DNA from: Neospora caninum Liverpool
Lineage: Eukaryota > Apicomplexa > Conoidasida > Eucoccidiorida > Sarcocystidae
NCBI RefSeq assembly: GCF_000208865.1
Contig: NC_018398.1
Span: forward strand, 5,976,710 to 6,040,709
Reading direction: 5' to 3'
Length of the DNA stretch: 64,000 nucleotides
In this document: in pieces, positions 12,023-25,700 of the stretch
Layout of the letters: every line of letters begins with the position of its first letter
Numbering within the stretch: the first letter of the stretch is position 1
Program-made: the position numbers and the translations under genes
The notes under the pieces: generated by a model
Databases searched by the model: none
Seen by the model: only the letters and a program-made list of their open reading frames with translations
Told to the model about the DNA's origin: nothing

Positions 12023-13375
12023 GGTAAAAGAGAAAATGCCGCAAACAGTATCACCAAGAATCAAGAAGACTACCCTCTTTAAAATCAGGTAGAAGAAGAC
12101 AAATGCAAGAAGAAAGAGGAAGAAAACAACGTCGAGCACGCAAATGTTCCGGCAGTAATGGCTGCTGTGGCGGGAAAAGCCGCCGGTGGTTCCCAAAAGC
12201 AGCGATCGTCCAGTGTACATACACAGGAAAAGCTAGCTCGTACGAATGATCGAGAGCACAGAAATGGGAAAGAGTGCCGATTTCGAGAGGTTAGCAGACC
12301 GGGAAACCTCAGGGTTCAGGGCATTCTCACCAGCGTACACTGTTCAATTTCCCGGCTGCATGTACACAGAGAAAGGAGGGGTGGTGGATGGAGGGTGGGG
12401 TCTTGTCGTCTGCTACCAGACACATAGTCGGTGGGTGGTTTCGAACGTGGTCATTTTCTGCAACGGTCGAGAATGCTAATTTCAGTGAACAACCACGCGT
12501 TTCGGTGGCTCAGGTAATTGCAAATTAGAATCCCGGTGAAAGACAGTCTCCCAGCTGTCTTCTTTGTGTTGTTATCGGTCGAACAATTTCCAGGGGATGT
12601 CTCGTCCCTCCATCGTGGCTGGGAAGATCCGCGCTAGCCGAAGATGAATGCATGTGTCATCAACCTGCCAATGAAATATCAACTATGTGGTAACATAACA
12701 TGGAATATAAGCTGCGTTATGTTCAAACTTTACACAGGATATACGTACCCCATGACACAATTACGGCTATCGACGAAAGATTTCCGCCAGCTAGGCACAC
12801 ACGATCCAGATAAGTCCAGTTTTGCATACCAGTGGGATATTAGTAGACATCCAGTATCCGCGGATGCCATTGCCTCCGGGGGTAAAAAGGTGGTGTTCGT
12901 GCGACGATGTCCTACGCACTTTCGCAGTCCTGGCACTTTGTAGCTGCTCCACACTCTCTGAATGACGATCGAAGGAAGTAATTCGCCTAACCCGTGTGAA
13001 ACTGCAATGTCAGAGTTCATAGCGTTGAATGTGGGAAGTTGCTGGAACCATAGTGGTCGAAACCGACGTACATGGCAGCCGAAGTTTGGGCAGATGTGTC
13101 GCCATGCACAAAGACCCATAAACTGGTACTGTACCCACTGCCTCCTGATGACGCCATTTGGAACGGTCCATGAAGGAGTTTTGCAAAGCTGCCTGTGTGT
13201 TTGTAGTGTGAACTCAGTACACATAACAGGTAGAGGGAGTCGCGGTTACTAACTGAACTACAACCTGCCTGGTAAGCTCGGCCGGGACCAGTTAGTTACG
13301 ATGATTGGCGGTTCCATATTCCCACAAATCAAATGCTTTCTTTTCTGTCTTCTTCATTCGTGTTTGGCTGTATAC

Positions 13376-13436
13376 TGAACTAAGGCAACGGATGCCGGTG
13401 TGCCCAGTACTGCGGCAGGCCCGTTGCCTTGGTTCA
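13376..13436. ncRNA. Strong imperfect inverted repeat / candidate hairpin RNA
   Basis: The left arm (13376-13391) reads tgaactaaggcaacgg. The reverse complement of 13421-13436 reads tgaaccaaggcaacgg, so 15 of 16 positions pair. Inside, tgccg (13393-13397) pairs with cggca after a small 1-versus-3-nt bulge, leaving a loop of about 15 nt. The stem of roughly 21 bp could be a miRNA-type precursor, a transcription-end hairpin or a remnant of a small inverted-repeat transposon. No expression evidence is available here. Confidence 0.4.
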
Positions 13437-13953
13437 TTCTAAAGCAACCCGGTTTCCGGTGGCCGTTGGTAGTTTCATCTCAGGTGCCTGATGCGTTCGA
13501 AGAAGCAAATTTTTGCAGCCAAGAGTTGGTGGTTCGGCAGTTTCACACATTGCTATCATCCGACTAGAATAAACTCTCTGCCGTCTGGGGCCAAGGCACA
13601 AACAGGTGAGGAGGAGCTTTCTGCAAAGTCGTCCAGCAAAAACCTCAACCGAGCTGCAGAAGATTTCCTAGTTAAGAGCAACCTGGTTGAAACTTAGGTG
13701 CCATGGCGTGGTCTACTTCGTTTTGAATCGCTGTTCTGATGAAAGTGAGACAAATGCAGAAATCTTCTCCGCGTTGGTGTTTTTAGAAGCTGTGGTTGTA
13801 GGGCCGGTCTGCTGAATTCCAGAGCGTGAGCATGAACCATAAACAAAGGCGTATTCCGCAGTAACAGCCCATTTCACGGCATAAATCGTATACAAGACTC
13901 GTCGACTGATCACGGATCTCAGTGTAGCAACCGCGAATACCCCAATTATGTAC

Positions 13954-13956
<3 letters not shown>

Positions 13957-13994
<38 letters not shown>

Positions 13995-13999
13995 GATAT
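13957..13999. repeat. TA microsatellite
   Basis: Run of TA dinucleotides followed by CATATAGATATA in the intergenic region downstream of the CFAP43-like gene. Confidence 0.9.
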
Positions 14000-14363
14000 A
14001 CAACCGTTTTCCAACGTGTGAAAGGTTGAAAAAGTATCGAAGCCCTGTGATATCTCTCAGCATTGTTCAGGCGAGCCTGGCAGCAACGTCTCTCCATTAA
14101 AGCAACAAAGGGATCGGGGCAAAAACGCACAAAAAACACCATTTAAATGCAGTCTGGTTGTCTGCATGGAGTCAATCGATAGCACCGAATGACCCCCCAT
14201 TCTAACTCCTTGCTTCCAGAAGCGGGAACCTGTGCGTTCAGCGTGATTAACCTTTCATGGTTGCCGAATGAAAACGTGGAAACCCATCTGAGCTGTTCGC
14301 CCCGAAGCACGTGCATGGTCCCCGTGTCCCCTACAAGAGGAGCAGTGTACCTCCATGCTTCAC

Positions 14364-17300
14364 TCAGCCACCTTCGAACATAGGAACTGATCTCTCGCGA
14401 AGCCTGTTCAGTTCTTCACGAAGCTTGTCGATCTCGTCCGTATGGCGCCTGGCTGCATGTTGGAGGCGGCGCACGTACTGCAGGCTAGTGAACTGATGAT
14501 TTAGCCCGCGAGCGTCCATCGCCCCTGATTCACACGGACCAAGAGAACAAAACCGCTGGCTTGTTCAGACCAAACGCGTTCTTTTGTGCGCAAAAACCAC
14601 CAACTCTCGAGTGGAACAACTCAGCATCTTCGCCGTTTCGTGCTCTTAATTTCAATCGCGCAGGACAAAAAATCCTGGAAATCCGGTGTTTCGCCTCGAC
14701 TCTGTGGGTGTTTGATACCGTGTGTAACGACTGTGGAGTGAACCAGCAAAACCGATTCGAATCGGATGAAAGCAGCTTTTCTCGTCTGAGGAGGTAGCAT
14801 CCCCGGCCGGCGGAGCCTACACCGTTCAGTTGTATATATCGGTCCGTTTTGCAGACACGCACACATTCTTGGTAAATCGGGGACTTTAGAAAGTTGCGAT
14901 GAGCCCGGGGTCGTCAATAACTTTGTTTCTTCTTGTGGCCTACATTTCAGCTTTAGTTGAAGAGAGATTCCACTATACGGACGAATGTAGGTTGTCAATG
15001 TTCGGCTCGCCTCTCTGAGCCCTGTGAGTGCAGGTGTACGAGGACATTTATGAAACACATGTGTCGACAGACTTTTTTTGTGGAGTAAAAGGACTTTCCA
15101 CTGGACTGCCTGCACGGACATCTTGTTCTGGACCCTCGTACCTGCGATAGGACTGCCATCCCTCGGAGGTTGCCCAGGCGGTCTCTCTCTCAACTGCCGT
15201 ATTTTTTGACCGTAGGCGACATTCTGCTGGAGATCACTCGCAAGCTTCTTGAGCACAGCATTCTCAGACGTCTATAGGAAGAGAAAAACACAGGCGAAAA
15301 CCAGGATGGACGCCTCAGCATGTTCCGAGGACGACAGTTCCCGTGCGAGAAGGTGGCGCCATGTGTCCCTTGTCGAAAAAGTGTACATAGGGCATGCAGA
15401 AAGCCCCAAAATCTCCAGCTTGCAGTTTCCAAAGGCCTCGTAGAGTCGCTTGGTCTTGTCTCGCAATCATAGTTTTATCGATCAATCGATTTAGCGTTTC
15501 GGTGCGCCAAGCGGATCTGCCAGTCCGTGGCGTGCGAAGAAGCTCTGACTGCCTCGTCGGATCGGGTCCGCCGAAAGATCCCAGAAGAAAAAGAGAGTTT
15601 TTCGTGGACAGGGAGACTGGGGCAAAGAGATCCTCGTGTTTGGTTTTTCCCAAAGCGCTCACAAGTAGAGTAACCCCCGTGGCGGAAAGGTGGAGCGAGG
15701 TGAACAGTAGGCATCATGGCTCTCGCAACTTGTAAAGTGGAAAATCCGCGAGTTAGTGGAAAATGACACCACCCAAGAATCCGCACAGCGGCTCTAAATT
15801 TCCATTTTGGATAGAAGCTAGGTTCGGCATTCGTTTCTTCCGCCTACCTTCTTTTTTATGTCTTGTTGCAACTCGCGAATCTTCTTGTCCAGCGCATCCA
15901 GCTGAGAGTTACGATGCACTGCGCCTGGGTGGTCGGACTGGGGCGTGTAGAGCTGATCAGCGATCTTTGCCCCGGAGTTTTCCGCCAGCGGCGAGTCTGT
16001 CGAATCTTTTGGCATCGCGTCTTTCGCCCGCCCCTCTTGTGGACTTTTCTCGCTCTGATGGGCTGAGAAGAAACCAATCCAAAGTGGGGGGAACTTCAAA
16101 GAATCTGCTGCTTGTCCAGTGTGCGCGCAAGTATCTACATATGTGCATGGTTCCAAATGTGACATATGTATCTATATGTACAGTGCAGTCGAAGGAGACA
16201 TCTTGCACTGTTTGCAGGTTCCTTTCTTGGCGATTTTGAGTAGTTGCCTCTCAAACGAGTGACCCTATCCCCGATTGCCGTCACGACTAAACGGGGTCAG
16301 CAGGGGGGGACTGTTTGTTTCTCTTTTCATCTTGTCGAGTTGTGCTTCGCATACCGCTGGCCGCCAGATAGTTCTGGATTTCCTTCGTGACACGGAACAT
16401 GTGAACATCTTTCGTCCTTTCTTCCACTTCTCTCGCCTCTGCATCGAGCACTGTTTTTTCCCAGTCGAGCATGACAATCTTTCTCCGAAATTCCTGAGCG
16501 TGATGTCGAAGTCAGAGAACATCTGGAATCCCACGGTTCTACGGAGTCTGCATGCCAAGTGTTTGGGTGAAAGGGGGGAGAGATTCTCTTTAGAGAGAGT
16601 TCTTTCTAATCAAAGGCTCAGTTTCCGCGTTCAAACTCGGCTCAGCCCGTTGCCAGCTTTCTGGCGTGAAACAATTTGCACTCCGCATTAGCAGACAACG
16701 AGATTCCGAGTTCTCTCTGTGCATACAGATGATGATGGATCACAAACTCTAAATGCGTGTGCATGTGGCACGACACATCTGTTTGGTCGTATTCCTGTGC
16801 AGAATAAAAGAGAAGGAAATCTCCGTTAGTCGCGTTCGCGCCTCCAAAGTGTTCGCCCCAGTCGGTTTCTTCTGTAAACCGATGGGAGTTAGAGGGAGGC
16901 ACAGAACGTCTTCCGGGCACACAGGATACTTTTTCTAGTGGAGGTATGCCTGTGCATGCATTATGCATATAGGTCGGTACGATTGCCAACATATTCACCC
17001 ACACTATTTACACATATGCAGATGTAGACGCATATGCATTTGCGCGTGCTTGCATATTTAATTGGACGCGCGCTACTTTTCGATACCTGTATGTATACCG
17101 CTGGTTTTTCCTATCTCACCTTGATCATTTCGAGGGTATCGATCTTTTGTTTCCCTATTGCCAGAATCGTTTTGTTGCAGCGTTCAATAGCTTCTTTATG
17201 GACCACACAGGCGCCCTCGTAAGTCGTAACAGGCGTAGGTGAAGTAACTTCTATGTGTCCCTGCTTTATTTCGACAAGCAGCTTCACATCCAACTCCAAC

Positions 17301-18747
17301 ATCTCCAAGGCGTGCCGCTCCTCCGAAATCTTTTCAACCAAAGCTGCCTCAACCGACGCGTCCCGTTGCTGTCTCTGAAACACCGGATGCGGAAGCAAAG
17401 CCGAAACTCATGGACTCACAAATACAGTCACAAAAAAGTGAAAATACCTACGCAAGTATGTATATATATATATATATATCAACGTATGCCGACGCGGAAC
17501 GTTTTACATGCGATTCCCCGCTGCACTATACGTACATATATGCATTTACGCTTATGCGCATATTCCTGTGTTCGAACATCTTTACCTCCATCCTTCTCAT
17601 TTCTCTGTCTTTTCCACTTTGCTTCCAGATTGCACCGTTGCCCTCCCCTTTACGTGTATCTACATGCTGTGTGTTTGTATGTCTGTCGGTATCTTCCTCC
17701 TTTCACATCGTTGCTGTCTCCACATTTTACCGAAGCGCCCCAGACGATGCTCAGACCGAGGACGTTCCCGGTGCTCCGGTACCTGACCCACTTGTTTCCT
17801 ATTCTTTAGAAAGTGAAGTCGAAAAACCATTACCTGCTGCATGCAACTCATGTAGCGTCTGACTCGTTCCAAAGACGCGAAACTGGCGGCGAGGCGGTTT
17901 TCGGTCGCCCTCTTATCTTCTCGGGCTTGGAGAACCTTTCGGAAAAGAGTTTCATCGACTCCGTCCGGACTCTGACAAACGAAAAGACGCAAGGGTATGG
18001 AAATAGACATGCACGCAGAGGTCTCTCAACATCTGGAAAGCACTTGGTAAAAGCCCCGGAACAAGAGCGAAAACACCGGAGCCCGAACCTCTTGTAGGTG
18101 TAGCCATAGCTCGCTGTCACCCGTCCCCACTTTTTTCGTCCAAAGGAAACGGTCACATACTGCTCTTTGTGTATCCCGTTTCTGCTTGTGGTAAGCGGGG
18201 AAAAGATTCTTGATTGTGCTGTCCCTGGTGCCTTTCCATACTACATCCGTCCGTTTTTTGTCGTTGGAGGATCTAAACGCGTGCCTCACCTTAACGTCTT
18301 CTGCGAGATCAGAAGGCATCCCCGCCCCCACATGAAAAGACGCTTGCTTCTTCAGATCAGCCGCTGGCGCTTCTGATGGAGAGGATGCAGACGGAAGAGC
18401 TTGAGATTGCTTTCGCCTGCAGAAAGGAGTCGAAGAAGTGCGCACACATCTCAGGATATTCCGATATCGAACGTGGACTGACACACGCAATTCCATGCAT
18501 AGAACGCGAGGTCTGCATGTATCCACATTTACCTATTGCGTGAGTCGGTATTTTGGTACACAGATACGAAGCGCCGGTTAAGCAAGCTGCATGGTCAGCT
18601 ACGAAAGTGTGTAGGGTGACAGAAGGGCGAGAGACACACACACATACACCTATCTCCCTGCCTGTAACTACAGCTAGAGAAAATGAGGCGTGTATACTCA
18701 TTCACCTTGTTCTCTTTCTGCATATATGTGTAAATATATATATATAT

Positions 18748-18790
<43 letters not shown>

Positions 18791-21700
18791 TATGGGTCCA
18801 TTGTTTTTCGCCTGCTGCGCACCTGTGTTTGAAGATTCCCATGAGGGCATTGTATGTCTCTGGGGGGAGTTGGGCATGGTGTAAGGTTGTCCTCAAAGAT
18901 GAGACAATATCCCTGTCTGCCTGCTGCAGGTTTTGGTGTTGTTTTTCGAGCGCTTGACAGCTCTCTGTAACTTGTGCAAGATCATCATTTGTCTTTCGCG
19001 ATTGCCTCGAGCAAAGGCTCAGTTGTCGTAAAAGGTCATCGAGAGAAGCGGCTCGATCGATGTTGGAATTTACCCAAACTAGATGACGTATGCTGGAAAG
19101 TTCCTCCTTCAAGATTTCTGCGTCGATTTCCCGTCTAAAGCACAAACGAAACGGGTTCGAAAGCAAAACGCGGTTTTGCAAATCAATGCAGCTACGAACT
19201 CACAGCGCCTCTCGCGACGATGCGGCAGCCTGACAGCTTTCTCTGCAATTCTGTAGGGAGGCTTCCGTAAAACGAGCAGTCGCGTTGTCATTAACCATCC
19301 TAGGATCAAACAGCTGTTTGCATAGCAAACATTTTTGCACAATTTCATTTTCGGTTGTTCTCCCTTCTACTCCAGGGGTTGGCCCATGGATGCAAATGTG
19401 TATGTCCCCTGGCGGGTCTCACCAGAGATCGAAAATCGGATTTTGGATTGAAAGAGCTTGCGACTTGGCTCTACCCGAGTCGTGTGTCTTTCTTACCGCT
19501 TCGCCTGGAGGTGATTAAACTTGTCATGGAATTTTTGCTTCAACTCGCGGATTTCCTCTCTGAAGAAAAGCAAACTCGCGACGCGGCCTTGATGTGTTCA
19601 AACTCGTTTTGCAGCCCTCAGTCCGCACACGAACCACCAGAAAACGCGTCTTGAGGTTCTTCGACTCACTCTAGAACCTTCCGCGTTTTCGACACAAAAC
19701 GTCCAACTGCGAAATGGAGAAACCCTCTTCGACGGCCCACAGGTGACTCCGAAGATAGTTCGTGTGAAAGTGAGAGAAAGGTTCCACGTGTCGCCACAAA
19801 CTTCCTCGTCTCTTTCGTAGAAACAAATGTACAAGAGCGGCGCTCTTCGGCACGCACCTGTATCTCTTGAAGGTAAAGATCCAACACAGCCTCTCCATGA
19901 ACGCGCACGATGTGACGCGTTGGTGAGCGTTCCGGAGGGAAAGTAACACCTTGAAGCAAGCAGTCTGTTCGTCACCTTTTTGCTTACTTAACGCGTTGAA
20001 GGTTCCCCTCTTGTTTCTTCCGGTAGGCCTCTTGAAGGGCTGTCAGCTGCGCCGCCTTCTCTTCATACTCAGCCACCTTCTTTCTCTGAGTTTCCGTCAT
20101 GTCTTCCGGTTTGACCTCACTCATCCATGACTCCCTGGTTCAAGCGACACACTCAGGAGGCACGTATAGGCGCGCACACCTGAAGTCGAAATAGATATAT
20201 TTATGTATATATATGTAACAGTTTATGCCAGTGCTCGCATCGATGACTCTAATGCTTCAGCCCATATGCAGATGTAAATGTAGACAGATATATACTACGT
20301 CGCTGCTGCCTCCTCAGAGCCCGCCGATTTCTTCTATCACGACTGCTTCTCACGACACCTGCGTTGCTTTCTCTTTTCGAAGGCACAGTACTGGACTGGG
20401 TTAGAGAAAGTTGTGCGGCAAAATGTGAAGCCTGATGAACAACGAAAAGAAACTTGAGGAGATCTGGTCGGGAGTCCATGTGCAGCACAGCCGAGCTGCA
20501 AAGAAGCGGTCTCGTCTTTTCAGAAAACACTTCCGTATCCGCGCATTTGTTTTACAAAATACCAGAACGATTCAAACCCTGGGCCTCGGGAGAGCGGGTA
20601 AGTCGCATCTGCTTGACACCTGATAGAAGCGGTGAGTGCATTTTTTCGTGTGTCTGATTCTAGAACCTTGTCTTTTTGTCGGCCTCGGCTCTGTGGGCGT
20701 GCGGCAAAAAACAGAGCAGACCGCCCGAAGAAAGTGACTGCATGCCCCGGTTCTCTTTTGTCCTGGACCTACCTTTCAACTTTCACTTCCAGAGCGCTCA
20801 TGTCCTTTTTGCTTTTCAAGTGACCATCCATCATCTGTTTAAGAGCGCGGGACGAGGCGTCATCCAGGCCAGCGTCCGGGTTTCCCTCATTTCGTGCGGC
20901 GTCTTCCTCTCGCGCAGTAAACCAACTCGGCACGAAACCTAGTTCAGAGAGAACATCGTCTTTGGAGATCTGCGTACCAAGAGAGAAACGGAAAGCACAA
21001 ACAAGAAGGGGACTTTTCGAGAGAACACGAACCTCTGCGCATCGATGCTTGTGGAGAAGACGCCTCCGCAAGACACAGTTCTATCGAGCCTTTGATCGAT
21101 GATGGACCCACCTGTCTCTCTGTCCCCCGTTGGCCCCAAGAGACAGGAGAGTGGACGCCGTGCTTCTGGGGTTTGCTCTGGCGACGTCGATTGTCGCCCC
21201 TTTTCCTCGATCCGCTGCTTGCAGTGTTTCGACGCCGTCCTCTTTGCTCCTTCCTTCCAGCTCTATCTTTCATTTTCCTCAGCGTCGACACCCCACCAGT
21301 CTTTCCTCCGACGCTCATACCTTATATACACATATACGTATATATATACATGCATATATATATACATACATATACATATATATACATATATACACCTATA
21401 CGTATATGTATCTTCACCTACGGAAGCGTATATACACGTCGCTGTTCCGACCGCCAAAACGGTTCTCTTTCCTTTCTCTCTGTTTCTCTCAGCGGATGGA
21501 CGAGTACTTGGTCTCGCTTTCATCCGAGGATGAACGGCTTCCTCTCTTACCTTGAGTAGCGCCCCTGGATCCTCGCATGGGGAAAAAGTGTAGGCGGCTA
21601 CGCCAGGTTCACATTTAAGTTCCTCTGCAAGCGAGTGCGCCATCTTGACTCGTTGGGTGATTTGATCAACCGTTCTCTTTTTCTCTGCCGCCACTCTATC

Positions 21701-22712
21701 GAAGATCTTGTTGAACGCATCGCGAAGCTGTACGGCGACACAGGTCGGTAGAAGGCGAGAACGAGGAAAACCACGCTTCGTTTTCCTTAGCCTCCTCGCA
21801 CGTACAGCCCTTCCTCACCAACCTATATGCATGTAAGTAGGTTTTCACGTGACGATGGGTTCCACTACACAACTGGGGCGTGGGCGGTGGCCGGAGGCTC
21901 TCCCTTAAAGCGCCCCTTTTTCAAAAACTTGCGTCTTCGAGTCACCACTTTTAAACTCTTGATAACGGAAGAGAAAAAGCGAAATGCTGCTGGTGCACAC
22001 CGAGGGGAGAAGGCTCGAGGGTAGACAGAAAATGGCAGAGGCCAGGATCCAACATACACGCCATAAAAGCGTGTAAGCAGTCGCCTGCGAGTGTGTCTGT
22101 GGACATGTGCATGCAGCAGATTCCTTCCTGTCGTTTAACCAAGTGGTGGGTGGACCTCGCTTTGGGAACTGGTCGATTTCCCGTCTACACAAACACAAGA
22201 TGAGAATCAGTCAAGACGGCGATGGACACGGAATGTCGTCAAGGTCTAGGCGAAGCTGGACAGGAAAGCGTCCGCCACCTTCTCTCGTTTCTGCTCGTAT
22301 CCCCGTTTCTGTCGATTCACCTGACCAAGGAGATGTCACCGTTAGGCGTTTTTTCAGAATAGAGATGGGTTTTTGTGCTCACTGCAGCGGCGACTTGGTT
22401 TAAGAGACAGCTCTGCATCCGCCGCCGCGACACGGAGAGAACTTCAAGAGCGGGGTAGAGCAACGATCGTAATTTGTTCACGTGCTCAAAAAACGGTCCT
22501 TCGTCGGAGGCCCCGGCCGGCCGCTCCGTCCCTTCGACAGCTGTCGAGGCCTCTCCGCTCCCCGACGGAGATTCGTCTATGTGGAAGACAAGCAAAAGAG
22601 GGGTGAAAGGGTTCATCCGCGTCACACTCAGATCCGACATATCCGATTTATCCGAAGCGAGAGATAATTCTAAGCACGGTATCCTGTCGAGTGACCAGGT
22701 CGTGTACACTAA

Positions 22713-22750
<38 letters not shown>

Positions 22751-25700
22751 CATACATGTACACACATAAACATATATGTATACCCATGCATCGGTTGGCG
22801 ACTGGGGTGTCAAGACACTGAGATGAAGTCTGCATGTTTCTGCGTCGGTAAACGGCAGAGCAAGCACGGTCAATTTTTTCGTTCAGAAAACGAGTGCGCT
22901 GTTGAACTGAGCGAAACCGCGCATCGAGCCAGAGGGGGGAGGCGACGTCTCTCTCGGTCTCCTGTTTGAGAAGACATGTCAGCTCGAGAATGCATCGAGA
23001 AACTCACGAATGTCTCTCTCTGTCCAGGCGTGGGTGATGTACTCTTCTTGCATGCGCTCTAGCCAAGGCATGGAGATGACTCCATCTTCGACTTTCATTC
23101 GCAGCAAAGACTTGTCGCTTGCCGCTGCGCTTTGCAGCCACTTCTTCTCGCGTTTCTCGAGCTCTCTAGAGGAAAAGAAACCAGGAGGAAACCAAAGAGA
23201 CGAGAAGACAGAAAGTCGCTCTTCCGCCGGACCGTTTTTCACAGGTTCGGCTGGGAGGCCACGCTCGCTCACACGGTCATCGACAGCGCTGCAGGAGACT
23301 CCGGCGGAAGCGACAAAACGCTAAACAAAAAACGGCTACAAGAGGCATGACGGTTTTCGCCAAGACACAGAAACGTCTGCAGTCACGTCACTTCAGGTCC
23401 CCTTAGGCATACACACACACATAAAGTATGCAGATGTCGTACTTCACATCCATACATGTATATAGATATACATATGCATATTCATGACTGTAGGTAATCC
23501 TTGGTGGGTAGAGCCATGTAGACCTTGCATCCAGCAGTGTCTGTACACGGACTGTCTGGAGTGTCTTTCGAGTGGCGAGGCCACGTGTCTCACCGGAGAA
23601 ACCTAACTTTCCTTTCCATCATCGCTTGCTCCACTGGCGGAAACGCGACTGGAAAGTCTCTGACGATTTCGGGTTTTTCTGCAAGTGAAGCGATGGCGCG
23701 TCCAGGCCGCTTCATGTTCTTCCAAAACTTCTCCGTGAAACGATCCTGGAGCGCTCGGAAAGCCACCGCTTGGAGGTGCTGGCGCGTCCTGAATTTCTTC
23801 CTCTCCTGCTCAATCTCGGCCGCAATCTTCTCGCGAACTTCCACGTCGATGCAAAACGCTTCGCGGGGAAGAGCCTCGAGGCTGGAGCGGGTCTGGAAGA
23901 TATACACGTCGGGGGAAGAGAGAGACGGAAAAGGAGGGTGACAAAGCGCGCGAAGGAGAAACGGATCGCAGAGAGGAAGAGAAGGAAACCGCAAACTGAA
24001 GAGAGAGGTGCCGACTTCCTGAACAGCGTGGCCAAGCACGAAGCAGCCGAAGATTTCCTGCGAACCGTTCGCGAGACCCTTGCCCTTCAAGGCTTCGACA
24101 GACGCCCTCTCCTCTCAGAAATGGTTTTTCGCCTTGCAGCACGCTGAGCCTTTCGCTCGGCGTTCAAATCAGACGCCAGTTTCACCGTAGACGTTTGACG
24201 TGTTTTACCTCAGCATATCTTTCGGGAAGAGAACAGGGAGACGAAACCTCGCGCGCGCTCGACTCGAGGAGTACGCAACTTAGAGCGAACCAGTTCCAAG
24301 TTCTTCACGTTTTTTGTCTGCGGTTGAAGCGCCTCTTCGTTTGCGAACACGCAGCCTACCTCGTTTTCCCGAATGAGGCTGTTCAGGGCGTCGCGTATCG
24401 TCTTCATCTCAGCTTCGAGCGCCTCCTTCGTTTTTTGCGCCTCTTTCACAGCTTCTGCCCCGAGGCGCGTCCACGTCAGCTGCTTCTCGACCGAGGGCTC
24501 GACAGGCCTCCAAATTTCGACGCACGCGTCGTCAGAGCCGAGGCATCTTCTCCCTGTTCCACGTGCGCTCCTTGTCTCTTCTTGTCGATCACTCTGGAAG
24601 CTGGTGACACGGCACGAAGGGAAGACACGCGAAGCAAAAGCGAAATGAAGACGACCTTTCTTCTGCTTCCACGTTTCAAACCTGTGAAGGCCACACATTC
24701 TCGCGTCAGGCCTCGAGGTACAAAACGCGCGTGTCTTCCTTTCCACTCTTTATCCGTTCGGGACTCCCTATCTCCGAGACGCAAACACGGCTCTATGAGG
24801 AAACATCAGGAAAATGAAAGGTTTTTCCCCCTTGTCCAAGCAGTGAGAGTGGCGCTTTGAGAGCCCTTCAGGAAGGTAGACCGCCTTGAATCAACAAGGT
24901 TCCCTTCTGCTGACGCACTACTCGATCGCGGACGTTCTCTGGACCTCGCAGAAGAGCCGCGCGGCTTCAGACTGGGCGACGGGACTGGAGCGATCAGGAC
25001 TGTGCTCGTTTCCGGATTCGACGAGCGGCGTCCACAGGAGGAGGCCGTCTCTGCCCATGCTCGTCGCGACCAAAGTGTGGATTTCCCCTGCAGGAGAAGC
25101 AAACGCGAGCGCCGAAGAGAACACCGAGGAGCCGCAGCTGGCGAGGCTGCATCGAAGGTCGCGCGTCCAGAGAACTCGACAGAGATGGCGACTGGCGTCG
25201 CTCGCAGAGGCTGCATGCGGGGCTTGGGAGACAATAGCTTCCCGCCCTTCGGAGACTCTCGAGGCGGTGGAGCCTCCGCGGTTCGGCTCAGCCCGTCTCC
25301 TGCGAGGCATTCGAACTGCATGCGCGCAACCGTCCATCGAAGTCGCGACAAGAAGCACTGCGTCGCCCAGTGGACCGCAAGGTCCAGCGGGAACCGCGGA
25401 GGAAGGAAGGAAAGAGGAAGAGAGGGAAGAAGACGGAGGGGAGACAGGGGCGGAGACAGAAGCGGAAACCGGGGCGAAGACTAACGAAGGCACCGCAAGG
25501 CTGCGGACCGGACTGTTTGTGACAGAGAGGGAGTACAAGGGAGAAGCTGGAGGACTTCGAAGCAAAGCGCCGACGCCTCTGCTGAGATCCTGCTGCTCTC
25601 CCAGAAGCTGAGGGAAATCGAAACAGAAGACTTCGCCCCGGGAGGTGCCGACGTAGACGCCCATGTCGAGGACACAGAGGGCCGCGGGGCAACAATCCAG

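Larger units (their letters stand above)
12023..14363. other. Intergenic region between the KNL1-like gene start and the CFAP43-like gene end
   Basis: No convincing exon on either strand; open frames are short, lack composition bias and have no conserved motif. It should contain the promoter of the minus-strand gene starting at 12022 and the 3' flank of the minus-strand gene ending at 14364. It also holds a strong hairpin (13376-13436) and an AT microsatellite (about 13957-13999). Confidence 0.7.

Noticed and set aside
19876..19970. An open stretch in frame with the CFAP43-like exons (including EAVLDLYLQEI) followed by a GTGCGT donor
   Set aside because: No phase-compatible acceptor exists, and joining 20134-19988 directly to 19559-19497 restores phase and the expected coiled-coil order.
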